Part shown: in pieces, positions 54,318 through 62,458 of the stretch
How positions within the stretch are numbered: the stretch's first letter is position 1
Layout of the letters: the number at the start of each line of letters is the position of its first letter
Source of the DNA: Proteiniborus ethanoligenes
Lineage (GTDB): Bacteria; Bacillota; Clostridia; Tissierellales; Proteiniboraceae
NCBI RefSeq assembly: GCF_900107485.1
Contig: NZ_FNQE01000021.1
Location: 1 to 64,000, forward strand
Direction of reading: 5' to 3'
DNA length: 64,000 nt
The notes under the pieces: generated by a model
What the model was told of the DNA's origin: nothing
What the model saw: the letters and a program-made list of their open reading frames with translations, nothing else
The model's database searches: none
Position numbers and translations under genes: made by a program

Positions 54318-54686
54318 ATGATGAAATCTTTTATTTCGGTTTTAATTTCAGTTATAATAATTCCAACTTTAATGATTACATTTGGAATGGTATGGAGAAA
54401 ACACCCACCTAAAAATATAAATTGGATATACGGTTATAGGTCTAGAAGGTCTATGAAGAATAACAAGACATGGGAATTTGCTCACTTATATCAAGCAAAA
54501 GTGTGGCGTTGGAGTGGGATTATTCTTTTAATATTTTCTCTAATTTTCGCATTACTATTTAAAAAAAGTTATAAAGAAATACCAGCTTGGATTTTTTATA
54601 TTGAGTTAGCCATCATGGTATTATCAATATTGCCAACTGAATTAGCACTTTCTAAGAGATTTGACAAAGAGGGCAAATTAAGATAA
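54318..54686 (+). CDS. SdpI family membrane protein
   Basis: Membrane protein of 122 residues with three hydrophobic segments. The region INWIYGYRSRRSMKNNKTWEFAH is the SdpI hallmark. In Bacillus, SdpI gives immunity to the SdpC toxin; many homologues have no known toxin partner, and none was seen here. The 187 bases before it hold a small hairpin (GCTCA/TGAGC near 54147) but no gene that I can support. Confidence 0.8.
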   Translation: MMKSFISVLISVIIIPTLMITFGMVWRKHPPKNINWIYGYRSRRSMKNNKTWEFAHLYQAKVWRWSGIILLIFSLIFALLFKKSYKEIPAWIFYIELAIMVLSILPTELALSKRFDKEGKLR

Positions 54687-54748
54687 AACACACTATTCTC
54701 TGAAAGAATAGAGATATATCTGGAAAGGGAGAAAGCCATAGATAATTA

Positions 54749-54783
54749 CTAAGGTGGCTGTTGTATATAACAACAGCCTTAGC
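54749..54783 (+). terminator. probable terminator after the SdpI-like gene
   Basis: CTAAGG and GCTGTTGT pair with ACAACAGC and CTTAG around ATAT, with a small bulge. No long T-run follows. Confidence 0.5.
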
Positions 54784-54811
54784 TTTAAGGATTTCTGCGA
54801 TACAACAACAT

Positions 54812-54866
54812 AAAAAGATCTAGGAATATTGTAGTTATTTGAAAAATTACAATACTCTCCAGATCT
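54812..54866 (-). terminator. intrinsic terminator of pepF
   Basis: On the minus strand AGATCT-GGA and a nine-base ATTGTAATT arm pair with ACTACAAT-like and AGATCT arms, and TTTTT follows. It lies 16 bases beyond the pepF stop codon. Confidence 0.75.
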
Positions 54867-54881
54867 ATTTAAATTAACTCT

Positions 54882-56663
54882 TTATTTTAATGCATCTGCA
54901 AGCTGGATAAATCTTTCAATATCTTGTTCTACAAGCTTTAATGAGCTTCTCCAGAAATCTACTGAACGAACATCAATACCTACCATTTTAGTAACATCGG
55001 CGATATTGTTTTTTCCAGTAGCTACGAGCAGTTTATTGTATTCAGGGACAAAAGCATCTCCACGTTTTAGATACTCTGCGTATATGCCCTTTGCAAATAA
55101 AAGTCCAAATGCATATGGGAAGTTATAAAAGTTTCTTTCAGCAGAATAGTAATGTGTTTTATTAACCCACATATAGGGATGTAAATACTCATGATCCAGA
55201 CCATCACCATAAGCTTCCTTCTGTGCATCTAGCATCATTTCCTTAAAATCCTTTACAGATAATGCAGCATCCTTTCTTCTTTCAAACAAATTAGTTTCAA
55301 ATATATAGCGACTCAATATATCTACTATAACTTGCCCTGCATCAGATATGGAGGATTCTAAAATACTAAATGCTTCCTCTTGAGATGCTTCTTTTAAAGC
55401 TGCATTTACAACTATTGTTTCACAAAAGATAGACGCTGTTTCAGCTAATGGCATAGGATAGGTACAGTTTAATATAGGTTCATTTTTTAAGCAATGTCCA
55501 TGGTATCCATGCCCAAGCTCATGAGCCAAAGTAGTCATATTGCTAAAGCTACCATTGAAGTTAGACATGATACGACTTTCTTTTATTGAGCGAAGATTAG
55601 AGCAAAATGCTCCTCCACGTTTTCCTTCTCTTGGCTCTGCATCTATCCAGTTATTTTCAAAGGCATTTTTGGCAAAATCAGCAAGCTCATCACTAAAGGT
55701 TCTAAAGTTTTTTACAATATAATCTCTAGCTTCCTCATATGTAAAAGTAATATTTACATCTCCCATAGGAGCAAACATATCATAAAAAGGAAGTCCATTA
55801 GAATGGCCTAAAAGCTCAGCTTTTCTTCTATAGTATTTGCGAAAGGCAGGTAGGCTTTCCTTCATTGCAGCAAGCATTGCATCAAGGGTTTCCTTATCCA
55901 TTCTTGAACTAACTAAAGTTTCTTCTAGAGGAGAAGAATATCCTCTAAGCTCTGAGGTAGTTATTACTTCACCTTTAATACCATTTAAACAAGCAGCAGA
56001 TGATTCTTCAATTTTTTTATAAGCCTCTAGCTCTGCATAGTAAGCTGTTTTTCTTATTTCAGGGTCTTTTTCAAATGCCATGTTTCTCACTGCAGGAAGT
56101 GGTAGCTTTTTCTCTTCTCCATTTAATTCAACATCTACTAATAGAGTAGATGTAATCATATTTTGAAGATTAGTCCAAGCTGTAGAGCCTGTGTTTTTCA
56201 TTTTAGATATTATCATTTCTTCTTTTTCATCTAGAAGATATTTTGCATTATTTGCTGCTTCTTTAATTATAAAACTGTGCTCCTTTAGTATATCTGATGA
56301 AGCTAACAAATTATCAAGATTATCAATGCTTCCAATCCATTTTTGGTAGCTTACAAGTGCTTTGGTTATTTCAGAATATTTTATATCTAGCTTATCATAA
56401 ACCTTTAATGCTTGTTCATTTTTCGCATCTACACTGGCTGTGAGTCTTGCATATGCAAGTAGTCTAGTATATAGAGTATAAAATTCGGAAAAATTCTTAA
56501 CATATTTTTCTGCTTTTTCTACTGCATTTTCAGTTGAATTAAAATTTAGTTCAGTCCATTCCTTTAGCTCATCAATTTGTTCATATAGCCTTTCCATATC
56601 AGAGTTAAATTCCTTTGATTCAAAGGATGGGTAAAGCTTATCTAAATTCCATCTCATATTCAT
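54882..56663 (-). CDS. pepF: oligoendopeptidase F (M3B family)
   Basis: Cytosolic zinc oligopeptidase, 593 residues from the chosen start. The zinc motif is in LAHELGHGYHGH (HExxH). The N-terminal MRWNLDKLYPSF and the C-terminal THYYSAERNFYNFPYAFG are typical. The start is the ATG at 56663, seven bases after GGAGGC; a longer frame reaches 56732 but would place that site inside the coding region. It is a single minus-strand gene. Confidence 0.94.
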   Translation of the reverse strand: MNMRWNLDKLYPSFESKEFNSDMERLYEQIDELKEWTELNFNSTENAVEKAEKYVKNFSEFYTLYTRLLAYARLTASVDAKNEQALKVYDKLDIKYSEITKALVSYQKWIGSIDNLDNLLASSDILKEHSFIIKEAANNAKYLLDEKEEMIISKMKNTGSTAWTNLQNMITSTLLVDVELNGEEKKLPLPAVRNMAFEKDPEIRKTAYYAELEAYKKIEESSAACLNGIKGEVITTSELRGYSSPLEETLVSSRMDKETLDAMLAAMKESLPAFRKYYRRKAELLGHSNGLPFYDMFAPMGDVNITFTYEEARDYIVKNFRTFSDELADFAKNAFENNWIDAEPREGKRGGAFCSNLRSIKESRIMSNFNGSFSNMTTLAHELGHGYHGHCLKNEPILNCTYPMPLAETASIFCETIVVNAALKEASQEEAFSILESSISDAGQVIVDILSRYIFETNLFERRKDAALSVKDFKEMMLDAQKEAYGDGLDHEYLHPYMWVNKTHYYSAERNFYNFPYAFGLLFAKGIYAEYLKRGDAFVPEYNKLLVATGKNNIADVTKMVGIDVRSVDFWRSSLKLVEQDIERFIQLADALK

Positions 56664-56824
56664 AAAATCGCCTCCATTAATAAAATACTTTACATATTTA
56701 ATAATACATTTAATTAATAGGTTTTTCAACAAAAATATTTAGACACTCGAAACAATTTGCTATTTAAATTATATTTATATTAATATATAATAATATACAA
56801 GTATTTTAAACTAGAGATGAAGCT

Positions 56825-57268
56825 ATGAAGAACAGATTCTATACACATGCTAAGGAGGGAATAAATGTGTTAAAAGATTTATTGCTAAATGGATATGGAA
56901 ATGAACAGGGATATAATTGTGCCGAAAAAATATTGCATGGTGCTAATGAGGCATACAAGCTGAATCTAGATAAAAAATTTTTAAAGCTTGCGGCAGGCTT
57001 TGGTGGTGGCATGGGCATAGAAAGTGTTTGTGGTGCACTTACAGCAGGGATAATGGTCCTAAGCCATCTTTTTGTAAGCCATAGAGCGGGAGAAAGCACT
57101 AGAATAAAGGAGCTAACATCTGAATTTTTGAACAAGTATGAAAGGGAAATGGGCAGTATAAATTGTGCTCCATTGAAGGAAAAATACAGAGATGAAGTAA
57201 AGAAATGTGGAGATGTTATCATAAAAGCCGCAGAAATATTAGATGAAATAGTAGCTAGGGAAATGTAA
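56825..57268 (+). CDS. C_GCAxxG_C_C family protein
   Basis: Small protein of up to 147 residues in a family named after its cysteine pattern, probably redox-active or metal-binding. NCAEKIL near residue 36, GFGGGMGIESVCGALTAG near residue 60, INCAPL near 118 and KKCGDVI near 130 give the pattern. ATG at 56825 has a weak ribosome binding site. The in-frame GTG at 56867 follows AAGGAGGG by seven bases and would give 133 residues; it may be the real start. Confidence 0.82.
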   Translation: MKNRFYTHAKEGINVLKDLLLNGYGNEQGYNCAEKILHGANEAYKLNLDKKFLKLAAGFGGGMGIESVCGALTAGIMVLSHLFVSHRAGESTRIKELTSEFLNKYEREMGSINCAPLKEKYRDEVKKCGDVIIKAAEILDEIVAREM

Positions 57269-57296
57269 ATGCAGTGGATTAGTTACCACTGCATTT
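57267..57296. terminator. bidirectional terminator
   Basis: AAATGCAGTGG (57267-57277) pairs with CCACTGCATTT (57286-57296). It lies between convergent genes. Confidence 0.8.
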
Positions 57297-57304
57297 AGAA
57301 TATC

Positions 57305-57565
57305 CTAGTCTTTTTCACTTCCTATTTTAATTACACTTTCCATCTTACTCATTATATATTCATATCCTCCAGGACTGTGAGGAATTATACAATTAGAGCA
57401 GTCCTTTATTCCATAATTATAAATAAAACCTCCTCCACATTTGTCCTTTAGCATGTAGAGTGGACAGTAGCAGAATAAGCAGTTAAAGCTTTCAGTATCC
57501 TTGACTTTATGACAAGGAAAGAACTCGCATTTTGAATTCTGCATAAACTTATAGTTTTGACTCAT
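57305..57565 (-). CDS. cysteine-rich small domain protein
   Basis: Protein of 86 residues with eight cysteines, in the pattern CEFFPCHK, CLFCYCPLY, KCGGG and CSNC. This fits the cysteine-rich small domain family (COG2158-like), a putative zinc-finger-like metal-binding domain. A GGAGGGGGA site precedes the ATG. Function unknown. The next 292 bases to the epimerase gene are AT-rich and show no gene. Confidence 0.8.
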   Translation of the reverse strand: MSQNYKFMQNSKCEFFPCHKVKDTESFNCLFCYCPLYMLKDKCGGGFIYNYGIKDCSNCIIPHSPGGYEYIMSKMESVIKIGSEKD

Positions 57566-57857
57566 CGTTCCCCCTCCTTATTTTACTGCTTATAATATAT
57601 TCATACATATATTATATAATAAACATATACATAATTAAATAATATAGATTATATTTACAGCAAACATAACACATTTATAAATCTAATCCTTAAACTACTC
57701 TTTATTTTATGGTCAAAATAAATTATAAGCAGGAGTATGAGCATCCTTATAGAATATATTTATAAAATATTGGGATATTTGGGAATTTTGCTTTTGTGTT
57801 TAATTAAACAATAAAAATTAACAGAATATTCTCAAATATAAGCAGGAGGGAAATATT

Positions 57858-58946
57858 ATGAAAATAACAGATATACAGTTAGGTATCATTTCAGTACCTT
57901 TAATAAAGCCATTCAAAACTGCACTGAGGACTGTAGATAAAATAAATGATGTAGTAGTTAAAGTAATTACAGATACAGGACATATAGGATATGGAGAAGC
58001 TCCATCTACTGCAGTTATTACAGGAGATACAATAGGTTCTATAAAATGTGCAATAGAAGAATTCATAAAGCCAAAAATTATTGGACTCTGTATTGAAGAT
58101 ATTGAAGAGATAATGATAAGAATAAACAATACATTATTAAAAAATACCAGTGCTAAGGCAGCCGTAGATATGGCAATATACGATTTGTTTGGGCAATTGT
58201 ATAATGCTCCATTATACAAGCTTCTAGGAGGATATAGGAAAGAAATTATCACAGATATTACTATAAGTGTTAATTCTCCAGAAGAGATGGTACAGGATAG
58301 CTTAGATGCAGTTCAAAAAGGCTACAAGAACCTAAAGATAAAGGTAGGTAAGGAGTCTAAAGCAGACATTGAAAGAATACAAGCCATAAGAAAAGCTGTA
58401 GGAGCTGAAATTACCTTAAGAGTAGATGCCAATCAAGGCTGGAGTCCTAAAGAAGCAGTTGTTACATTGAGGAAAATGGAGGATCTAGGCTTAGATATAG
58501 AGCTGGTAGAGCAGCCAGTTAAAGCAACAGACCTTATAGGTCTAAAATATGTAACTGATAATGTGTCAATACCAGTTCTAGCAGACGAAAGCGTATTTTC
58601 ACCAGAAGATGCAATTTGGATAGCCCAAAATAGAGGAGCTGATTTGATTAATATTAAGCTTATGAAGACAGGTGGTATATATAATGCACTTAAAATATGC
58701 TCTATAGCAGAAACCTATGGTGTTGAATGCATGATAGGCTGTATGCTGGAAAGCAAACTAAGTGTAAGTGCTGCAGCACATTTAGCTGCTGGCAAAAGAA
58801 TTATTACAAAAGTAGACCTAGATGGACCTGGCTTATGTAGTATAGATCCTATAGAGGGTGGCCCTATTTTTGAAGATTCTAAAATAACATTATCAGATGA
58901 ACCAGGCTTAGGCTTTAAGAAAATTCATGGAGTAGATTTTAATTGA
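57858..58946 (+). CDS. dipeptide epimerase-like enolase superfamily enzyme
   Basis: Enolase superfamily enzyme of the muconate-lactonising subgroup, 362 residues, most like L-Ala-D/L-Glu epimerases. The catalytic KIK motif is near residues 160-162, metal ligands appear in RVDANQGW (about 190), VEQPV (about 219) and LADES (about 244), and the second lysine is in NIKLMKTGG (about 268). Other dipeptide specificities are possible. The CAGGAGGG site is good. It is followed by a sigma-54 activator gene and a peptide-related operon, which fits peptide or muropeptide use. Confidence 0.86.
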   Translation: MKITDIQLGIISVPLIKPFKTALRTVDKINDVVVKVITDTGHIGYGEAPSTAVITGDTIGSIKCAIEEFIKPKIIGLCIEDIEEIMIRINNTLLKNTSAKAAVDMAIYDLFGQLYNAPLYKLLGGYRKEIITDITISVNSPEEMVQDSLDAVQKGYKNLKIKVGKESKADIERIQAIRKAVGAEITLRVDANQGWSPKEAVVTLRKMEDLGLDIELVEQPVKATDLIGLKYVTDNVSIPVLADESVFSPEDAIWIAQNRGADLINIKLMKTGGIYNALKICSIAETYGVECMIGCMLESKLSVSAAAHLAAGKRIITKVDLDGPGLCSIDPIEGGPIFEDSKITLSDEPGLGFKKIHGVDFN

Positions 58947-58965
58947 TAACTAAAGGGTGATGCTA

Positions 58966-60822
58966 GTGTTTAGTATAGATAGCTTTGAAAGAAAATTTAC
59001 TGATATGATGACAGAAGGCTTTATTTTTATAGATAATTCAGGAAAGATTCAAATATATAATAATAAGGCTAAAGAAATATTTGGAATAGTAAGTAATAAT
59101 GAAATTAGTCACAAGGAAGGGAGACTTCAAAAAGGAGATATAGTCATCATAGGAAACAATTCTTTAGGAAAGGATGATGGGAACCTAAAGCCTGAAGATT
59201 TGGGATATATTGGCGTTAGAGATGGAAATATTAAAGCAGGAAACGCATTATTAGCCATAGGAATATTCAAGGAAGACAAGCCTAATTTACCAATATATAA
59301 ATATATATCTCCAAATCATAGCACAAAGGAGCTTTCTCTAAATTCAAAGGCTTTAGGCATGAACATAGACTGTAGTATTGATTTTGAGAATAAAATTATA
59401 AGCTTAGGAGTAGATGAAGACAAATATATAATGAAATATATGAATGCAATAGGACATATGGTGATTTTAGATCATAAGACGAAAAGGCTTAAATTTTACC
59501 AGACCCATGGATATACTGCTAGAGGGGAGGCAGTAAAGGATATTCTTCTTGAAAAGGAGTATAGGGCAAAGGGTATACATTCAGAGGATTTTGATGTTAT
59601 AGGCAAGGATATTTTCGAGATACACAGTGGTGGGGATACCATAGAGGATTTTTATAAAGCAGCTACTAAAGAAGACATAAGCTATGAAAATGAATTTAAA
59701 GAAATAAATGGTAGAGCAACTATATGCACCCTTTCTCCTTTGTTCATTAAAGGAGAGAGAGCTGGAGCTGTGTTGAAGGTTGAAGATATTTCTGAAATAA
59801 AAAAAGTAATAAGAGAAAGAGATGAAGCGTTAATAAGTCTAGAGCAAATGGAAATAAGACTCAAGGAAGAAGAAAATATTAAAAAGCTTCTTCCAGAAAT
59901 AATAGGAGATAGTAAGGAAATATTAAATGTTAAAAGACTTGCAATTAAAGCCTCGCAAACTAATTCAACTGTACTTCTTTTGGGGGAAAGCGGGACAGGA
60001 AAAACCTTATTAGGAAGGGTAATACATGATAATAGTAAAAATAGAGACAAGCCTTTTATTCATGTTAATTGTGGCTCTATACCAGAAACCCTTCTTGAAA
60101 GTGAGCTTTTTGGCTATGAAAAGGGAGCATTTACGGGTGCAAGAGATGAAGGAAAACCTGGGCTGTTTGAGCTTGCTCATGGAGGGACTATTTTTCTAGA
60201 TGAGATAGGGGAAATATCTCCTGCGCTACAAGTGAAGCTTCTTCAGGTCTTGCAGGACAAAAGCTTTTTCAAAATAGGTGGTAAAAAGAACATAAAGGTA
60301 GATGTAAGAATTATAGCTGCAACAAATAAAAATTTAGAAGAAGAAATAATAAAAGGAAAGTTTAGAGAAGATTTGTACTATAGAATTAATGTATTTCCAA
60401 TATGGATACCACCACTAAGAGAAAGAAAAGAAGATATTTATCAGTTAGTAGATTATATGATACCAAAGATATGCGAAAGAATTGGATTAGAAGAAAAGCG
60501 TATATCTATGGAAGCCATTAGTACACTAATTAGCCATGATTGGCCAGGCAATATAAGAGAGCTAGAAAATGTATTTGAAAGAGCTATAAATATGACAGAA
60601 GGCAATACAATTCTTTCCAATTTTCTTGCAATAAACAGAGAGAACAAAAAAACTAGAAATGAAAAGATACAAACATTAAAGGAAGCTATAGAAGCTGCAG
60701 AAAAAAGTGCTTTGCTCTATGCCATAGGCTATTATAACGGAAACAAAGCTAAAGCTATGGAAGCATTAAATATTGGCAAAACTAGCTTTTACGAAAAAAT
60801 CAAAAAATATAATATGAAATAG
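58966..60822 (+). CDS. sigma-54-dependent transcriptional activator with PAS domain
   Basis: Enhancer-binding protein of about 618 residues. An N-terminal PAS domain (about 8-45, GFIFIDNSGKIQIYNNKAKEIF begins it) is followed by a further sensory region to about 275 and a short coiled coil. The AAA+ domain has Walker A GESGTGKT (about 340), the sigma-54-contacting loop GAFTGA (about 388) and Walker B GTIFLDEIGE. A C-terminal helix-turn-helix is at KAMEALNIGKTSFYEKI. The start is taken as GTG at 58966, eight bases after AAAGGG; ATG at 58960 and GTG at 58957 are closer to that site. A matching sigma-54 promoter lies downstream. Confidence 0.92.
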   Translation: MFSIDSFERKFTDMMTEGFIFIDNSGKIQIYNNKAKEIFGIVSNNEISHKEGRLQKGDIVIIGNNSLGKDDGNLKPEDLGYIGVRDGNIKAGNALLAIGIFKEDKPNLPIYKYISPNHSTKELSLNSKALGMNIDCSIDFENKIISLGVDEDKYIMKYMNAIGHMVILDHKTKRLKFYQTHGYTARGEAVKDILLEKEYRAKGIHSEDFDVIGKDIFEIHSGGDTIEDFYKAATKEDISYENEFKEINGRATICTLSPLFIKGERAGAVLKVEDISEIKKVIRERDEALISLEQMEIRLKEEENIKKLLPEIIGDSKEILNVKRLAIKASQTNSTVLLLGESGTGKTLLGRVIHDNSKNRDKPFIHVNCGSIPETLLESELFGYEKGAFTGARDEGKPGLFELAHGGTIFLDEIGEISPALQVKLLQVLQDKSFFKIGGKKNIKVDVRIIAATNKNLEEEIIKGKFREDLYYRINVFPIWIPPLRERKEDIYQLVDYMIPKICERIGLEEKRISMEAISTLISHDWPGNIRELENVFERAINMTEGNTILSNFLAINRENKKTRNEKIQTLKEAIEAAEKSALLYAIGYYNGNKAKAMEALNIGKTSFYEKIKKYNMK

Positions 60823-60866
60823 TTCGGGAAAACGGAAAATGTCCGCAATAGCGAACTATTTTATTA
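60817..60866 (+). terminator. hairpin at the end of the regulator gene
   Basis: AAATAGTTCG (60817-60826) pairs with CGAACTATTT (60852-60861), with an inner CGGA/TCCG helix, and TTATT follows. It overlaps the first of the two 16-bp repeats, so it may be a terminator, an activator site, or both. Confidence 0.65.
60822..60837 (+). promoter_or_regulatory. upstream activator site 1 (candidate)
   Basis: GTTCGGGAAAACGGAA, an imperfect dyad, occurs here and again at 60944. It lies 253 bases upstream of the sigma-54 promoter. Confidence 0.55.
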
Positions 60867-60943
60867 TATCCAACAAAAGAGTTTAAAACACTTTAAATTA
60901 TCAGATAATTGAAGCCTTAAGATTTGAAAGTATCCTATAAGGG

Positions 60944-60959
60944 GTTCGGGAAAACGGAA
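60944..60959 (+). promoter_or_regulatory. upstream activator site 2 (candidate)
   Basis: Exact second copy of GTTCGGGAAAACGGAA, 122 bases after the first and 131 bases upstream of the sigma-54 promoter, a normal distance for enhancer-binding proteins. Confidence 0.65.
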
Positions 60960-61074
60960 TAACATTTTAAAAATGAAGAGAATTTTCAGCAGCATTAGGC
61001 TTATTCATTACATTTAACAAGCAAAAGGCTGAACTAGTCTATCTTGACATAAACATAGTTTAATGAATGATAGT

Positions 61075-61090
61075 TGGCATAACAGTTGCA
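61075..61090 (+). promoter_or_regulatory. sigma-54 promoter
   Basis: TGGCAT-AACAG-TTGCA matches the -24/-12 consensus with exact GG-to-GC spacing. Transcription should begin near 61101, about 35 bases before the decarboxylase ATG. A TTGACA at 61044 with a weak -10 could be an overlapping sigma-A promoter. Confidence 0.85.
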
Positions 61091-61135
61091 ACATTATATA
61101 TTTTAAGACTAATAAGCTTAAAAGGGGCTGTAAGG

Positions 61136-62446
61136 ATGGAAAAATTAGACTGTATAGGTTCTAATCTAATATTTGCCGACTACGATGCTGTAGAGTTAGC
61201 CAAAAAGTATGGTACGCCGCTTTATGTACTTTCAGAAAATATAATAAGAGAAAAATGCAGAAAAATAAAATTGGATTTTCTAAATAGGTACCCCAATACA
61301 AAGGTAGCATATGCAAGTAAGGCTTTTTTAACATTGAGCATGTGTAAAATAATCGAAAGTGAAGGACTAGGCTTAGATGTTGTCTCGGGAGGAGAGCTAT
61401 ACACTGCTTTAAAGGCTGATTTTCCTATGGACAAAGTCTTTTTCCACGGTAACAACAAATCATATGAAGAACTTCAAATGGCTATCTCGAATGAGGTAGG
61501 AAGAATTGTGGTTGATAACTTTGACGAAATAGAAATAATTGATGACCTAGCTAATGAGATGAAAAAGAAGGTGAAAATTTTAATTCGAGTGTCTCCGGGA
61601 GTAGAAGGAAAAACTCACAAATACATATCGACAGGCCAAAAAGATTCAAAGTTTGGTATTCCATTGCTAGAAGGCAGTATAGATGAAGCTGTTATAAAAG
61701 CAATTAAATCTAAAAATATTGAGCTTATGGGCTTTCATTTTCACATAGGTTCAAACCTTTTTGATAAGGACTCTTATACCTTGGCTATTGAAATAGTCTT
61801 AAATCTTTTTAAATGGTTAAAAAATGAATTAGGCTTTGTTGTAAAAGAGCTTAATACTGGAGGAGGTTTTGGAATATATTATAATAAAACCGATACAGTA
61901 AAAGACATTACATATTATACAGATGCAATAATGGAAAAAGTATCATCATATTGCAGAGAGCTTAATATAGATATTCCAACAGTAATTATAGAGCCTGGCA
62001 GGTGGATAGTAGGGGAAGCGGGCATTACTCTTTATTCAGTAGGTGCAGTTAAAGAAATACCAAATGTGAGAACATATGTAAGTGTTGATGGAGGCCTACC
62101 TGATAATCCAAGGCCAGCATTATATAATGCAAAATATGAAGCAATTGTTGCTAATAAATGCAATTTAAAGCCTGATAGGGTGGTAACTATAGCAGGAAAG
62201 TGCTGTGAAACAGGTGACATACTCATTTGGGATCAATTAGTTCCCAAAATTGAAAGGGGTGATATATTAGGAGTATTGAGTACAGGTGCATACAATTACT
62301 CTATGTCAAGTAATTACAATAAACTACCTAAACCAGCTGTAGTGCTTTTAAGAGAAAAAGAAGAATGTGTAATTGTAAAAAGAGAAACCTATGAAGATTT
62401 AATATCAAAGGAAATGATACCGGAAGGACTTGCTGTTAAAAAATAA
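61136..62446 (+). CDS. LysA-like PLP decarboxylase (diaminopimelate decarboxylase family)
   Basis: Fold-type III PLP enzyme of 436 residues. The PLP lysine is Lys62 in YASKAF, and HFHIGS, LNTGGGFGIYY, EPGRWIVGEAG, CCETGD and GAYNYSMSSNYN are all LysA-type motifs. The start is ATG at 61136, eight bases after AAAGGGG. An in-frame start at 61067 is excluded because the sigma-54 promoter lies inside that extension. Control by sigma-54 together with a peptide-binding protein gene suggests a catabolic role or a related substrate (another amino acid or a racemase-like reaction) rather than routine lysine synthesis. Confidence 0.85.
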   Translation: MEKLDCIGSNLIFADYDAVELAKKYGTPLYVLSENIIREKCRKIKLDFLNRYPNTKVAYASKAFLTLSMCKIIESEGLGLDVVSGGELYTALKADFPMDKVFFHGNNKSYEELQMAISNEVGRIVVDNFDEIEIIDDLANEMKKKVKILIRVSPGVEGKTHKYISTGQKDSKFGIPLLEGSIDEAVIKAIKSKNIELMGFHFHIGSNLFDKDSYTLAIEIVLNLFKWLKNELGFVVKELNTGGGFGIYYNKTDTVKDITYYTDAIMEKVSSYCRELNIDIPTVIIEPGRWIVGEAGITLYSVGAVKEIPNVRTYVSVDGGLPDNPRPALYNAKYEAIVANKCNLKPDRVVTIAGKCCETGDILIWDQLVPKIERGDILGVLSTGAYNYSMSSNYNKLPKPAVVLLREKEECVIVKRETYEDLISKEMIPEGLAVKK

Positions 62447-62458
62447 GGAGGGGGAAGA

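Noticed and set aside
57740-57810. Sigma-54 promoter before the epimerase gene (TGGGA, TTTTGC)
   Set aside because: The distance between the GG and GC elements does not fit the required spacing.
61067-61135. Longer N terminus of the LysA-like protein
   Set aside because: The sigma-54 promoter lies inside this stretch, and a good ribosome binding site precedes the ATG at 61136.
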